NCBI GenBank assembly: GCA_002409595.1
Contig: DHNQ01000002.1
Span: 52,890 to 116,889, forward strand
From: Dysgonomonas sp. UBA5412
GTDB lineage: Bacteria; Bacteroidota; Bacteroidia; Bacteroidales; Dysgonomonadaceae
Length of the DNA: 64,000 nucleotides
Direction: 5' to 3'
Part shown: positions 27,847-38,043 of the stretch, piece after piece
Position numbering within the stretch: position 1 is the first letter of the stretch
Layout: each line of letters starts with the position of its first letter
Translations under genes and position numbers: made by a program
Notes under the pieces: model-generated
Seen by the model: only the letters and a program-made list of their open reading frames with translations
The model's database searches: none
Told to the model about the DNA's origin: nothing

Positions 27847-28577
27847 AGAAAGTATTAGTCATCATCGGATTATGTCTGCTTGCAGGATACTTGATCTTCT
27901 CTGTCTTCTATTTTCAGAGGAAGCCAAAAGATGGTGTATGTACACGTTTCGAGGTTGAGGTCTTAAATGGAACTGCCGATGAACAGTTTGTTGACACAAA
28001 GGACGTATTGAGCTTTGTAAAAGGAAAAGGACTAGACCCTACCGGAAAACAATTTCAGGATATCAATACTAATGAGATAGAGGAAGCTATTTTGGCTAAT
28101 CAGTTAGTAAAAAAAGTAAATGTATTTGTTACTAACGACAATGCAATTAAAGTAACAATAGAGGAACGCAAGCCCATTTTAAGAATTATTAGCAGTACGG
28201 GCGAAGGCTATTATATAGATAGCGAAGGCAGCAAGATGCCTCTGTCGCGAAATTTTACAGCTTATTTACCAATAGCCACAGGATTTATAAAAGAAGACTT
28301 TGCAAGAGGTGATTTATTCAAATTTGCATTATTTTTGCATGATGATAAATTTTGGAATGCTCAGATTGAGCAAATCGTAGTTCAGACTAATCACGAAATA
28401 GAGTTAATTCCTCGTGTAGGAGATCAACGTATAATATTAGGCGGACTGGAGGGATATAAAGAAAAGTTGGAAAAACTCCTCACCTTTTATGAAAACGGAT
28501 TGAATGAGACGGGATGGAATAAATATTCCGTTATAAATTTGAAATTCGATAAACAAGTTGTTTGTACAAAACGTTAG
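27843..28577 (+). CDS. ftsQ: Cell division protein FtsQ
   Basis: A 244-residue bitopic protein: short cytoplasmic start, one transmembrane helix (about 3-24, VLVIIGLCLLAGYLIFSVFY), then a periplasmic POTRA-like part (residues about 35-105, ending KVTIEERKPILRI) and a beta domain. FtsQ links FtsL and FtsB to the divisome. Its ATG overlaps the murC stop by 4 bases. The call depends on position and topology as well as on the weakly conserved sequence. Confidence 0.87.
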   Translation: MKKVLVIIGLCLLAGYLIFSVFYFQRKPKDGVCTRFEVEVLNGTADEQFVDTKDVLSFVKGKGLDPTGKQFQDINTNEIEEAILANQLVKKVNVFVTNDNAIKVTIEERKPILRIISSTGEGYYIDSEGSKMPLSRNFTAYLPIATGFIKEDFARGDLFKFALFLHDDKFWNAQIEQIVVQTNHEIELIPRVGDQRIILGGLEGYKEKLEKLLTFYENGLNETGWNKYSVINLKFDKQVVCTKR

Positions 28578-28632
28578 TTAGATTATAGATTTAATCGATT
28601 CATTGCGAGTCGGTTTATAAATATAGATATAT

Positions 28633-30000
28633 ATGGAGCAATCAGGTTTTATAGTAGGCATCGATTTGGGGACTTCCACAATTGTGGGAGTGTTAGGTCG
28701 TAAAAATGAACAAGGTGTGATTTCCATCCTTGCCTCGGAGAGCATAGCATCCGATTCGTGTGTAAAGTATGGCGTAATTTATAATATAGATGAGGCGGCG
28801 GGTAAGATAAAGAAGCTTATCAGTCTTCTCGAAAATAAAACGGGTAAAAAAATTGGTAAAGCCTATGTTTCCGTAGCAGGAAAATCACTTCGTGCCATAG
28901 AGCATTCCGAAACAAAGCTGTTGGATGGTATAACTCCGATAACATTTGCTATTCTGGATGGTATGGAACAGCAGGCGAAGCTGAATAAGCCCGATTTTTT
29001 CACCAACTATAGTGTTCTTGCTCCTGAATATTATTTGGATGGAAAATACGAGGATGATCCGATCGAAAAGATAGCTTCATCCGTCGAAGGACGATATCGT
29101 TTGGTTATAGGACGTCCTAATATAAAAGCGAATCTGATAAAGAGTATCACAGATAAGGCTCAGATCGAAGTTGCTGGTTTTATTGTCGGACCTGTGGCAG
29201 CCGGTGCTTTGGTACTTGATGAAGAGGATAGACAAGCCGGTTGTGCATTGATTGATTTTGGTGCAGGTACTACCACTCTCTCGATATATAAAGATGGTCT
29301 CTTGCGCTATATGTCAGTAATCCCGTTCGGAGGACGAACCATAACAAAAGATGTGCAGGAGCTTGGTTTTGTCTTCGAGTCTGCCGAGTCGTATAAGATT
29401 CGTTATGGAAAACTTGGAAAAGATAAAAACAAAGCTGCCGGCGATGTATCACCCGATATAGATCTTCGCGAATTGAATAAAGTTATTCAACTTCGTCAAG
29501 ATGAAATTATACTGAATGTTATAAACCAGATTAAAGAGTCCGGATATGCTGATCAACTGGCAGCCGGTATTATAATAATTGGAGGAGCTTCTCAGATGAA
29601 TGGATTAGTTGACTATCTGAGCGAAAAAACACAGTTGCCTGTAAAGAGAGCTGTAGCGAAACGAGTATATATAAATAATGCGGCTGAGCTTCTTCAAAAT
29701 CCATTTTATACACAAGCTTTGAGCCTTCTTCTGTTTGCGAACGAAAATTGTGAAAAGAAAGAACAAGTAGCCCCGGTTGTACAAGAGCCTGTATACGTAG
29801 CTCCACCGGTAGCTCCGACAGTTAAACCTTCGGCATCTGAAACCGTAGAAGTAGAACAAGATATTGAAGAAGAGGACGAAGTAGAAACTAAAAAACAAAA
29901 GAAACAGAAAAAACATAAAGACGGAAAACAAACAACATTATTTGGTTTCTTCGAAAGAATTCAGAACTTTGGAGGAACTATGTTTAATGATGAAGATTAA
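28633..30000 (+). CDS. ftsA: Cell division protein FtsA
   Basis: A 455-residue actin-like ATPase that anchors FtsZ to the membrane. Actin-fold motifs are VGIDLGTSTIVGVLG, SVAGKSLRAIEH, LIDFGAGTTTLSI and IIIGGASQMNGL. A low-complexity Pro/Val then Glu/Lys-rich linker (about 380-435) leads to an amphipathic end (LFGFFERIQNFGGTMF) likely to be the membrane-targeting helix. It is in the dcw operon, 55 bases after ftsQ. Confidence 0.93.
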   Translation: MEQSGFIVGIDLGTSTIVGVLGRKNEQGVISILASESIASDSCVKYGVIYNIDEAAGKIKKLISLLENKTGKKIGKAYVSVAGKSLRAIEHSETKLLDGITPITFAILDGMEQQAKLNKPDFFTNYSVLAPEYYLDGKYEDDPIEKIASSVEGRYRLVIGRPNIKANLIKSITDKAQIEVAGFIVGPVAAGALVLDEEDRQAGCALIDFGAGTTTLSIYKDGLLRYMSVIPFGGRTITKDVQELGFVFESAESYKIRYGKLGKDKNKAAGDVSPDIDLRELNKVIQLRQDEIILNVINQIKESGYADQLAAGIIIIGGASQMNGLVDYLSEKTQLPVKRAVAKRVYINNAAELLQNPFYTQALSLLLFANENCEKKEQVAPVVQEPVYVAPPVAPTVKPSASETVEVEQDIEEEDEVETKKQKKQKKHKDGKQTTLFGFFERIQNFGGTMFNDED

Positions 30001-30050
30001 CCTATTCCATTTTTCTGACTTCAGATATTAAAATAAAGAACCTCTAAGAT

Positions 30051-31349
30051 ATGGATGAGAAAATATTAGACTTCCAATTTCCCAGAAAAACACAGACTAT
30101 AATAAAAGTAATCGGTGTTGGTGGCGGTGGTGGCAATGCCGTAAATCATATGTATAATGAAGGCATACATGATGTTTCTTTTGCATTATGCAATACAGAT
30201 AATCAAGCCTTGTGTGAATCACCGGTTGAAACAAGAGTACAATTAGGTAGAAAAACCACAGAAGGACTTGGTGCAGGAAATCGTCCTGAAGTAGCAAAAG
30301 CCGCAGCCGAGGAAAGTAGAGAAGATTTGGAGAAGTTATTGAATGACGGCACTCGCATGGTCTTTATCACTGCCGGTATGGGAGGAGGTACAGGTACGGG
30401 AGCAGCGCCCGTGGTAGCTCGTATTGCCAAAGATATGGGAATCCTTACCGTTGGTATCGTTACTATTCCTTTCGTATTCGAAGGACGTAAAAAAATTATT
30501 CAAGCTCTAAGAGGAGTAGAAGATATTGCAAAAAATGTAGATGCCCTTCTTGTCATTAACAATGAGCGCCTGATTGATATATACGCAGACCTTACTATCC
30601 CGACAGCTTTTGCAAAGGCTGATGATACACTGACTATTGCAGCAAAAGGTATTGCTGAAATTATCACGGTACACGGACATATTAATCTCGACTTTGCCGA
30701 TGTGAAAACAATACTCAAAGATGGCGGTGTTGCCATTATGAGTAGTGGATATGGCGAAGGTGAAAATAGAGTTGAGGATGCTATTGTAAATGCTCTTCAT
30801 TCGCCATTATTGAACAATAATGATGTATTTGACGCTAAGAAGATATTATTTAATATATATTCCAGTGCAGAAAAACCTCTTATTGTGGAAGAGATGGAAT
30901 CTGTAGCCAACTTTATGAAACGTTTTGGTCCGGAGATCGAGGTTATATGGGGTACTGCTACGGATGATAAACTGGGCGAAAAAGTGAAGATTACGCTTCT
31001 TGCCACCGGTTTTGGAATGTCAAGTATTCCGGGAATAGAAGATCATTATCGCGAATTGTCCGAAGAAGAAGAAATTCAGGAAGAAGAACGGTTACGCGAA
31101 GAAGAAATGGAGAAACGCCGTATCAATGAGATGATCGAAAAACATTATGGTAAAGATGGTGTTCAAGCAGTAGCTGTAAAAACCTCTTTTTTCAATCCTA
31201 AACCCGTTATTCTTTCATCCGAAGAATTAGACGATGATAAGATTGTTGACGCTTTGGAAAATACTCCTGTTTTTAAACGTGACGAACATTTCAATCCGAG
31301 TGATTACAAACCCGAAGCGAAGAAACAGAGCGGATTGTTTAATGAATAA
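30051..31349 (+). CDS. ftsZ: Cell division protein FtsZ
   Basis: A 432-residue tubulin homologue that forms the Z ring. GTP-binding motifs are [12 protein letters not shown] and the tubulin signature [15 protein letters not shown]; the catalytic T7 loop is [15 protein letters not shown]. The C-terminal third is a charged linker ([20 protein letters not shown]). The tail ([18 protein letters not shown]) does not match the E. coli conserved C-terminal peptide. It starts 50 bases after ftsA. Confidence 0.96.
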   Translation: MDEKILDFQFPRKTQTIIKVIGVGGGGGNAVNHMYNEGIHDVSFALCNTDNQALCESPVETRVQLGRKTTEGLGAGNRPEVAKAAAEESREDLEKLLNDGTRMVFITAGMGGGTGTGAAPVVARIAKDMGILTVGIVTIPFVFEGRKKIIQALRGVEDIAKNVDALLVINNERLIDIYADLTIPTAFAKADDTLTIAAKGIAEIITVHGHINLDFADVKTILKDGGVAIMSSGYGEGENRVEDAIVNALHSPLLNNNDVFDAKKILFNIYSSAEKPLIVEEMESVANFMKRFGPEIEVIWGTATDDKLGEKVKITLLATGFGMSSIPGIEDHYRELSEEEEIQEEERLREEEMEKRRINEMIEKHYGKDGVQAVAVKTSFFNPKPVILSSEELDDDKIVDALENTPVFKRDEHFNPSDYKPEAKKQSGLFNE

Positions 31350-31368
31350 AAAATAAACTATTATAATT

Positions 31369-31821
31369 ATGAGCTTATTTGATCAAGTTAGTGAAGATAT
31401 AAAAGATGCAATGCGTGCTAAAGATAAAATCAGATTAGAAGCATTGCGTGGAATGAAAAAAGAATTTATAGAAGCAAAAACAGCTAAAGGTGCTAATGAT
31501 GAACTTTCGGATGAGACTGCTATTCAGATTCTTCAAAAGATGGCTAAACAGCGTCGTGATAGTGCGGATGTATATACTCAACAAAATCGTCCTGATTTGG
31601 CTGAGAAAGAGCAAGCAGAGCTTGTTGTTATTGAGTCTTATTTGCCTAAACAATTAACTCAGGAAGAATTAGATTCTAAGATTTCTGAAATTATCTCTCA
31701 GGTGGGAGCAACATCTCCAGCCGATATGGGTAAGGTAATGGGAGTGGCGACAAAGGCTCTTGCAGGAGTTGCAGCAGGAAAAGCGATTTCAGAAACAGTA
31801 AAGAGATTATTGAGTAAATAA
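31369..31821 (+). CDS. GatB/YqeY domain protein
   Basis: A 150-residue protein made only of a YqeY domain (LRGMKKEFIEAK, RRDSADVYTQQNRPDLAEKE, VIESYLPKQL and the C-terminal GAAGKAI-like VAAGKAISETVK). The domain resembles the tRNA-binding tail of the GatB subunit of tRNA amidotransferase; the role of the stand-alone protein is not settled. It lies 19 bases after ftsZ and ends the dcw operon before the terminator at 31845. Confidence 0.88.
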   Translation: MSLFDQVSEDIKDAMRAKDKIRLEALRGMKKEFIEAKTAKGANDELSDETAIQILQKMAKQRRDSADVYTQQNRPDLAEKEQAELVVIESYLPKQLTQEELDSKISEIISQVGATSPADMGKVMGVATKALAGVAAGKAISETVKRLLSK

Positions 31822-31844
31822 TCCTCTTTTCGGATAAATATATA

Positions 31845-31881
31845 AAAGAGCAAAGTAAATTATACTTTGCTCTTTCCTTTT
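31845..31881. terminator. Terminator closing the dcw operon
   Basis: A perfect 13-bp stem (31845-31857 with 31863-31875) with a 5-base loop, followed by CC and TTTT. It lies between the convergent yqeY and mutL genes and could also work for the minus strand, though the T tract there is poorer. Confidence 0.85.
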
Positions 31882-31937
31882 AACTATGCCGTGATCTAAT
31901 GTAATTGTTTTCAGATTTACGATCTGTTCTAAATTAC

Positions 31938-33788
31938 TCAGCGAAACATTTTATCTATAATATCGTCTTCAATCAAGGATATAATTGTTCGACCATCAGG
32001 GGTGTGTTTATGTGTAGGTGAAGCGAATAATTGATCTACAATCTTATTTATTTCCTCATCAGATAATCTATGTCCATAAGGAATTGCTGCTGCATTAGCC
32101 ATAGATAAAGCCAAAGACTCTTGTATTTCTTCTTTCACATCGCTACCCGATTCTACACTTTTGCTTATCATATTATGTACAAGCTGTACAGCGTTTATAT
32201 TCGTGATTTCTGATGGAGTTCCGTTTATGGCATAGGAATTATTTCCTAAGTTGCTTAAATCGAATCCTACTGCATCTAAATCCTCCATTAGGTATGGTAT
32301 CATTGCCGCTTCTGACGGAGATAGTTCTATTATTTCCGGAAATAAAGCCCGCTGCGAAACACCTCGTTTTTGTCTTATCTGATTTAGAAACTGATCGAAA
32401 AGAATTCGTATATGCGCTCGATGCTGGTCTATAAGCATCAATCCCGATTTGACAGATGTGAGTATATACTTATTCTTGTACTGATAATGTACTACCATCT
32501 CTGTACCTGTTTGTTGTCTATTATTCAAGTCATCATTCGGATTTATATAGTGTGATTGGCTAAATAGATTTGTGTCGTCGGGTTCTATATTATGAGGATT
32601 GCTCTTCTCTTTTTCGAAGCTTTCGTAAAACTTTTCCCAATCGTGGCTCGGTCGCTGATAACTTGATCCCGATGACGGGCTTTTGAATGGATTGTAAGAC
32701 GGATCAATATTGACTTTTGGTTGACTTACACTCTTAGATGGATCGTGTATAGGTATATCAATAGCTCCTTCTGTATCAAAATCAATTGTAGGAACTTCAT
32801 TAAACTTTCCTAAAGCTTCTTTTACCGCAGCCGATAGAATTTGCCAGATAGGCTGTTCATTTTCAAATTTTATCTCTGTTTTTGTCGGATGAATATTAAC
32901 GTCGATAGTATCGGGTTCAACCTCAAAATAGATAAAGAAATTAGGATTTTCACCAGAGGGAATTAGTGGTTCAAATGCTGCTGTAACAGCTTTGCTAAAA
33001 TATGGATGGCGCATATACCTTCCGTTGACAAAGAAATATTGTAATGCCCGCGTTTTGCGTGCCGATTCCGGCTTACCTACAAATCCTTTTATTTTAGCTA
33101 AAGATGTATCTATGTCAATGGTTATAAGTTGCTGATTGAAATTCTTCCCTACCACATTGACGATGCGTTGGCGCAGGTTGCTTGCCGGATAACGGAGCAC
33201 CTCAATGTCGTTGTCGGTGAAAGAAAACTCTATCTGTGGATTAACCAATACTATACGTTCAAGTTCTGTTAGTATATTTCTTCGCTCGGTATCATTTGAT
33301 TTCAGAAATTTTCTTCGAGCCGGAACATTGAAGAATATATTTTTTACAGAAAAGTTGCTCCCTACCGGACATGCTATATATTCCTGTGATTCTACCTTTG
33401 ATCCAGCTATCTGGATGTGTGTCCCTAGTTCATCCTCCTCTTTGCGTGTACGGAGGTCGATGTGAGCAATAGCAGCTATGGACGGGAGGGCTTCTCCTCT
33501 GAAACCCATCGTATGAAGAGAAAAAAGATCTTCAGCCGATCTTATCTTAGATGTTGCATGACGTTCGAAAGCCATGCGTGCATCAGTAGCAGACATTCCT
33601 TTTCCATTGTCGATAACCTGTATCAATGTACGTCCGGCATCTTTAATGATAAGTTGTATATTGGTTGCCCCTGCATCAATAGCATTTTCAACCAATTCTT
33701 TTACTACGGACGAGGGGCGTTGAATAACCTCTCCCGCAGCTATCTGATTGGCAATTGAATCGGGTAAAAGATGTATAATGTCGCTCAT
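31938..33788 (-). CDS. mutL: DNA mismatch repair protein MutL
   Basis: A 616-residue GHKL ATPase of mismatch repair. The N-terminal half has [25 protein letters not shown] (seen in two blocks), [17 protein letters not shown] and NVPARRKFL. The C-terminal dimer domain has [12 protein letters not shown] at residues 454-465 where nicking MutL proteins have DQHAxxE(x)4E, and TPDGRT near residue 596 where they have CPHGRP. The metal-binding Glu, Cys and His are thus missing, which suggests no endonuclease activity, as in E. coli MutL. It is the last gene of the outer-membrane biogenesis operon, 12 bases after the OstA-like gene. Confidence 0.94.
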   Translation of the reverse strand: MSDIIHLLPDSIANQIAAGEVIQRPSSVVKELVENAIDAGATNIQLIIKDAGRTLIQVIDNGKGMSATDARMAFERHATSKIRSAEDLFSLHTMGFRGEALPSIAAIAHIDLRTRKEEDELGTHIQIAGSKVESQEYIACPVGSNFSVKNIFFNVPARRKFLKSNDTERRNILTELERIVLVNPQIEFSFTDNDIEVLRYPASNLRQRIVNVVGKNFNQQLITIDIDTSLAKIKGFVGKPESARKTRALQYFFVNGRYMRHPYFSKAVTAAFEPLIPSGENPNFFIYFEVEPDTIDVNIHPTKTEIKFENEQPIWQILSAAVKEALGKFNEVPTIDFDTEGAIDIPIHDPSKSVSQPKVNIDPSYNPFKSPSSGSSYQRPSHDWEKFYESFEKEKSNPHNIEPDDTNLFSQSHYINPNDDLNNRQQTGTEMVVHYQYKNKYILTSVKSGLMLIDQHRAHIRILFDQFLNQIRQKRGVSQRALFPEIIELSPSEAAMIPYLMEDLDAVGFDLSNLGNNSYAINGTPSEITNINAVQLVHNMISKSVESGSDVKEEIQESLALSMANAAAIPYGHRLSDEEINKIVDQLFASPTHKHTPDGRTIISLIEDDIIDKMFR

Positions 33789-33800
33789 TTTCTCTAATAG

Positions 33801-35672
33801 TTAATCTTCTCTGTCAAAAACTGACGAACGTTTTGGTCTAATATCCGTTGCTTTCTTCGAAACCTTACGGAAAATATCATATCTGTCTATTGGTCTTATA
33901 TAATCGTACCAATAGAAATCGGAAAGTCGGAGTTGCTCCGGTTTTATTAGTTGAAATGGGGTTGTCTTCCCCGTCGATTTTGGCCATGTAACCAATTTTT
34001 GAAATTTACCATCTTCTAAAAATATCTGAAGATAGCTGCTTTCCAACCAATTGAGAATGCCGCTTAACTGTCCCTCTCGTTCTTCGGGATAAGATACAGT
34101 TTCTACATTTCCTTCAGCAAGAACTCGTTTTGCTTTCTTATTCTCGAAAAATACTTTTAATGATCGGCTCTTTAATTGATTGAAATGCACAGAGTCTTTT
34201 TCTTCGATAGAAAAAGCATAGCGTTTTACATGCATGTAATCAATGGTACTGTCATTCATAAATATGTCGATAGTATCTCCTGATAACTGTCGGTTAGTAT
34301 TCCATACAACGGGATCTCTATACATATGAAGGATAGAATCTTTAGAGCTGAATTGCAACGAATCACAGACTCCTTGCATGTCTGATCGGTAAAACCTGAC
34401 TCCATGATATGCCTTTATGAGACGATACTCTTTTTTTGTCGTATCAGTCTGTTGAGCAGTTGGAGGAACAAAGATCGGAAGTGTATCTCCTACCAGTCTT
34501 CTTCTGTCATAAAATGAGGTATCTCCCTCTATAGCTACTAGTTTTTCCGAGTCTACTTTTATTACTGAATCTAAAGGTAGATTGACCTTTGTAGTATCCG
34601 GCTTATCTAATTTTAGTTGGATAGTGTCTTTCACTGAGATTAGTTGTAATGTGTCAGCGTGTATGTATAAACTATCTCCTTGTGAATATTCTATTGCATA
34701 GGCAGAATCAGTAGCCATTGCATAGTTTTCTAATTCATTATAATAACCGTAGTTGCCGATCAATATAACCTGCTTAGCTGTATCCTGAAGAAACATATTA
34801 CCAAATACTTCTCCATAACCTAATGTTTTGTAATAGAAGATAGAGTCTCCCCGTAAGAGGCGGTTCCCTTCTTTATTCACTATTTGAGATTGATCAAGAA
34901 GCAGCGATTCTTCAGTTTCTGTATTATACCACCCATTGCTTGTGTGTATAACTCCGCTGTCTGATACAATAGTGGTGGGAGCTGTGAAAATAGCAGTCTT
35001 GGTATCTGTATTATATTTTAGCTTGTCTGAATATAAGGTAAAGTTAGGATTCTTTAATATAACACTATCCTTAAATGTTGCTATGCGTATATTTGGTTCA
35101 TACTGTCCCCAATATGAAGTCAATTTATTAAGGGAGTCCACAAGCATACCTCCATCAAAGTAGTATCCCAGGTTCATCATTCTGTCGTAGTTCAGACTAT
35201 CAGTAAATAATGTAACCGGGTTTTTCTTACTCTTAGGATAATGTTCGAGGCTTACATTTTCTCTTATCTTTATCAGCTTAATATTGCCATCGTAATGCAT
35301 ATATTTTCCATACAGAAACAATGTATCTCCTTGTTCCATCCGTACATTACTAAAGGCTTCGAATGTATTTTGTTTCTGGTCGTAATAGGCACTGTCGCAA
35401 TATAAGTATGCTCCGTCATGGAAGAAAATTACACTATCCTTTAATATATCGGGGTCAAAGCCGGGGCGGTGCAGTAATCTGTTTGAGTTGACGATCTCTA
35501 TAACTTTTACTCCTCCTTTTGATGTTGGCGGTTGTTGCTTTTGGGGTTCTTGAGGCTTCTGTGGCACTTGTATAGTATCTATATCAAGACTCGGCGATAA
35601 TATTGTTTGTGCCGAAGCATATAGAGCAATGAGGCACAGAACACTCATCAGAGGAGTTCTATGCCTTTGCAT
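33801..35672 (-). CDS. OstA/LptA-like outer-membrane biogenesis protein
   Basis: A 623-residue exported protein counted from the ATG at 35672, which begins a signal peptide (TPLMSVLCLIALYASAQT). A GTG at 35699 would add nine residues. The body is repetitive beta structure with OstA-like segments (FHDGAYLYCDSAYYDQKQN, DTLFLYGKYMHYDG), the fold shared by LptA, LptC and the N-terminus of LptD, which carry lipopolysaccharide across the periplasm. It lacks an LptD-type barrel. Neighbouring SurA-type chaperone genes support an outer-membrane assembly role. Confidence 0.8.
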   Translation of the reverse strand: MQRHRTPLMSVLCLIALYASAQTILSPSLDIDTIQVPQKPQEPQKQQPPTSKGGVKVIEIVNSNRLLHRPGFDPDILKDSVIFFHDGAYLYCDSAYYDQKQNTFEAFSNVRMEQGDTLFLYGKYMHYDGNIKLIKIRENVSLEHYPKSKKNPVTLFTDSLNYDRMMNLGYYFDGGMLVDSLNKLTSYWGQYEPNIRIATFKDSVILKNPNFTLYSDKLKYNTDTKTAIFTAPTTIVSDSGVIHTSNGWYNTETEESLLLDQSQIVNKEGNRLLRGDSIFYYKTLGYGEVFGNMFLQDTAKQVILIGNYGYYNELENYAMATDSAYAIEYSQGDSLYIHADTLQLISVKDTIQLKLDKPDTTKVNLPLDSVIKVDSEKLVAIEGDTSFYDRRRLVGDTLPIFVPPTAQQTDTTKKEYRLIKAYHGVRFYRSDMQGVCDSLQFSSKDSILHMYRDPVVWNTNRQLSGDTIDIFMNDSTIDYMHVKRYAFSIEEKDSVHFNQLKSRSLKVFFENKKAKRVLAEGNVETVSYPEEREGQLSGILNWLESSYLQIFLEDGKFQKLVTWPKSTGKTTPFQLIKPEQLRLSDFYWYDYIRPIDRYDIFRKVSKKATDIRPKRSSVFDRED

Positions 35673-35715
35673 TATATATTTTGTTATTTTGTTAAACACG
35701 GGTTTGTTTTCTGTA

Positions 35716-37095
35716 TTATTTTTTCAGACCTTCTTCTTTTATCCATCCTGAATATTGAAAGTCGCAGTTTCTCCAATTTTTATCTACAAAGATGTAAGTA
35801 TCTTTAATTTTATTTTGAAGCCACTTCTTTAATATATCTTCTTGTTTCTTCGATTCTACAATTTCTTTAAGAGTTTGGTAGTCATCCGACACATTAGCAA
35901 CATGACCTTCTACTCTGCTTTTTAATTTTACGATCGCAACCACTTCTTTTCCATTATCAGCTTTCATTTTGAATGGGGCTGATATTTCGCCTACTTTTAG
36001 ATTTTCTACTGCAATAGCCACTGCAGGAGGTAGCTCTTCTTTCAAGAAACGAGGTGTACCATAGTTGCTACTTTCACGATGGTTGACCATAAGTCCGTTA
36101 TTCTTACGCGTATTCTTATCGAACGAAAGTACTGTTGCATCTTCAAAAGTAAACTTACCACTCTTGATATCTTTACAGATGGAATCCATTTTAGCAATAG
36201 ATTTATTAAATTGTTCTTCAGGTACTTTTGGTTTTAGAAGAATATGGCGTACATTAATCAAGTCTCCTCTTCTTTCTATAAGCTGTAGAATGTGAAATCC
36301 ATATTCTGTTTCTACAATATTAGATACTTTCTTGGGGTCACTTAGTGAAAATGCCATGTTCGCAAATTCAGGAACCCAGCTTGCTCGTCCGCTAAAGCCA
36401 AGTTCTCCCCCATTTTGGGCAGACCCATCTTCAGAGTACATTATGGCAAGAGTAGAAAAACTCTCTCCTGCATTTATTCTGTTCGTAAAATCTCTTAAAC
36501 GTTCTTTTACTTTGTCTATCTCTTCAACTGGAATAATGGGTTCGTTCGTTATTATTTGAACCTCTACTGTTGTAGGTATAAAAGGAAGGCTGTCTTTTGG
36601 TAGTTGAGAATAGTATCTTCTCACTTCAGATGGGGTAAGTTTTGTCTTCTTACCAACAAGACTTTTCTTTACTTCTGATACCATATAATTATTACGGATC
36701 TCTTCACGCCATTCTTCACGCAATTGATTCATGGATGCTTGCAGATATTCTTCTGCTTTTTCCTTTGAACCAAGATTTGATATAACCAAATTTTCTTGAC
36801 GGTTCACACCTCTTGATATTTCAGTTGCAGGAACATTAATACTGTCTATTTTTGCCTGATCGAGAAATAATTTCTGTACAGCAAGCTGTTCTGGTATTAG
36901 GCAATAAGGGTCTCCCTCGATACGCTCACCTCTCGATAGCATAAGGGCGCGAGCCTTTTCTACATCCGATTTGAGGATGGCTTCGTCTCCTACTACCCAT
37001 ATTATCTCATCGATGACGTTGTCCTGAGCTTTAACCAATAGTCCTGAACATAATAGTATTGCTAATAAAATAAATTTTCCGGCTTCTCTTACCAT
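35716..37095 (-). CDS. SurA-like periplasmic peptidyl-prolyl isomerase
   Basis: A 459-residue periplasmic chaperone with a signal peptide (FILLAILLCSGLLVKAQ). A SurA N-terminal domain (NVIDEIIWVVGDEAILKSDV) is followed by two parvulin-type domains; the first is clear (GGELGFSGRASWVPEFANMAFSL in two blocks, VETEYGFHILQLIERRG), the second is more divergent. SurA guides barrel proteins to the outer membrane. It belongs to the minus-strand operon, 16-43 bases before the OstA-like gene depending on that gene's start. Confidence 0.9.
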   Translation of the reverse strand: MVREAGKFILLAILLCSGLLVKAQDNVIDEIIWVVGDEAILKSDVEKARALMLSRGERIEGDPYCLIPEQLAVQKLFLDQAKIDSINVPATEISRGVNRQENLVISNLGSKEKAEEYLQASMNQLREEWREEIRNNYMVSEVKKSLVGKKTKLTPSEVRRYYSQLPKDSLPFIPTTVEVQIITNEPIIPVEEIDKVKERLRDFTNRINAGESFSTLAIMYSEDGSAQNGGELGFSGRASWVPEFANMAFSLSDPKKVSNIVETEYGFHILQLIERRGDLINVRHILLKPKVPEEQFNKSIAKMDSICKDIKSGKFTFEDATVLSFDKNTRKNNGLMVNHRESSNYGTPRFLKEELPPAVAIAVENLKVGEISAPFKMKADNGKEVVAIVKLKSRVEGHVANVSDDYQTLKEIVESKKQEDILKKWLQNKIKDTYIFVDKNWRNCDFQYSGWIKEEGLKK

Positions 37096-37176
37096 TTGCG
37101 TGTTTAATTAAAAAATCTCGTAAATATAATGATAATGTATTACTTTTTGTCTTAACGTAAAAAAAGAAGTTATATT

Positions 37177-38043
37177 CTATCTGTCATAAAACTTAATTTC
37201 ATTGTTTGAGACGGCTTTTTCATATAAATCCTGTTTTACTTGCTTTATGTAATTATCTCTTCTTTGTTCGATATATACATCCGATAATTGCCCTTTTATG
37301 TATTCATATGGAGCCTCACTTCCTTGAAGCTTGTAATCCTTGATGTTGAGTAAATAGACAAAAGACGAGTCGCGAAGCTCAAGATTTTTATTCTTTTGTA
37401 AGAATAATTTAGGGTCTGTTACAGCCGGAGGCATATTCTCCAACACTTCTTCCAATGCTACCCATCTGTCATAAAAATATTCGTATCCGACTGCGTTTTG
37501 CAGCGTATTCTTTTCTATATTTTCGATGGCAGCATCTGTTCCCGATTTGTACCACTTTTGGAAGTTCCCTAACTGTTTCGAATCTACCGGAATCTTGAGA
37601 TAAAGCCCTTTGATTATATTATTTTCAAGTTTAAATCGGTCTTTATTCTTCTCATAAAAATTTTTAATTTCACTTTCGGAGGCTTTATCCGAAAAATGTT
37701 CTTTCAGAAGTTGCTCCTGATAAGAATTTGTAATTAGCGATTCTCTATAATTTTCAACTAATTCCTCTATTGCATCTCTATTCAGTAGGTTTTGCTTAGC
37801 CTTGTCATATATCAATTGCTCGTTTACCCACATGTCGATATATGCTTTTGCAGCAGCGATGCTATCTTCTCCTGTTAATCCTAAAGGCATTACCTCATTA
37901 AGTTCAGCTTTGTATAACGTTTTATCCCTGACGGTCACGATTGGTGTCAGAGACGGGTCAGCATCAGAAATACCTCCTTTACTACACGATATCGGAATAG
38001 TAAGGGTGAGCGTAAATAATATATAATAAGCTATTCTTTTCAT
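37177..38043 (-). CDS. Lipoprotein with SurA-N/parvulin-like fold
   Basis: A 288-residue predicted lipoprotein: signal sequence ending in lipobox IPISC, followed by SKGG. The N-terminal half resembles a SurA-type chaperone domain (TVRDKTLYKAELNEVMP, then AAKAYIDMWVNEQLIYDKA). The C-terminal part lacks the usual parvulin GxLGxF motifs, so it is probably a chaperone without isomerase activity. The ATG overlaps the stop of the upstream PpiC gene by 4 bases, so the two are coupled. Confidence 0.75.
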   Translation of the reverse strand: MKRIAYYILFTLTLTIPISCSKGGISDADPSLTPIVTVRDKTLYKAELNEVMPLGLTGEDSIAAAKAYIDMWVNEQLIYDKAKQNLLNRDAIEELVENYRESLITNSYQEQLLKEHFSDKASESEIKNFYEKNKDRFKLENNIIKGLYLKIPVDSKQLGNFQKWYKSGTDAAIENIEKNTLQNAVGYEYFYDRWVALEEVLENMPPAVTDPKLFLQKNKNLELRDSSFVYLLNIKDYKLQGSEAPYEYIKGQLSDVYIEQRRDNYIKQVKQDLYEKAVSNNEIKFYDR

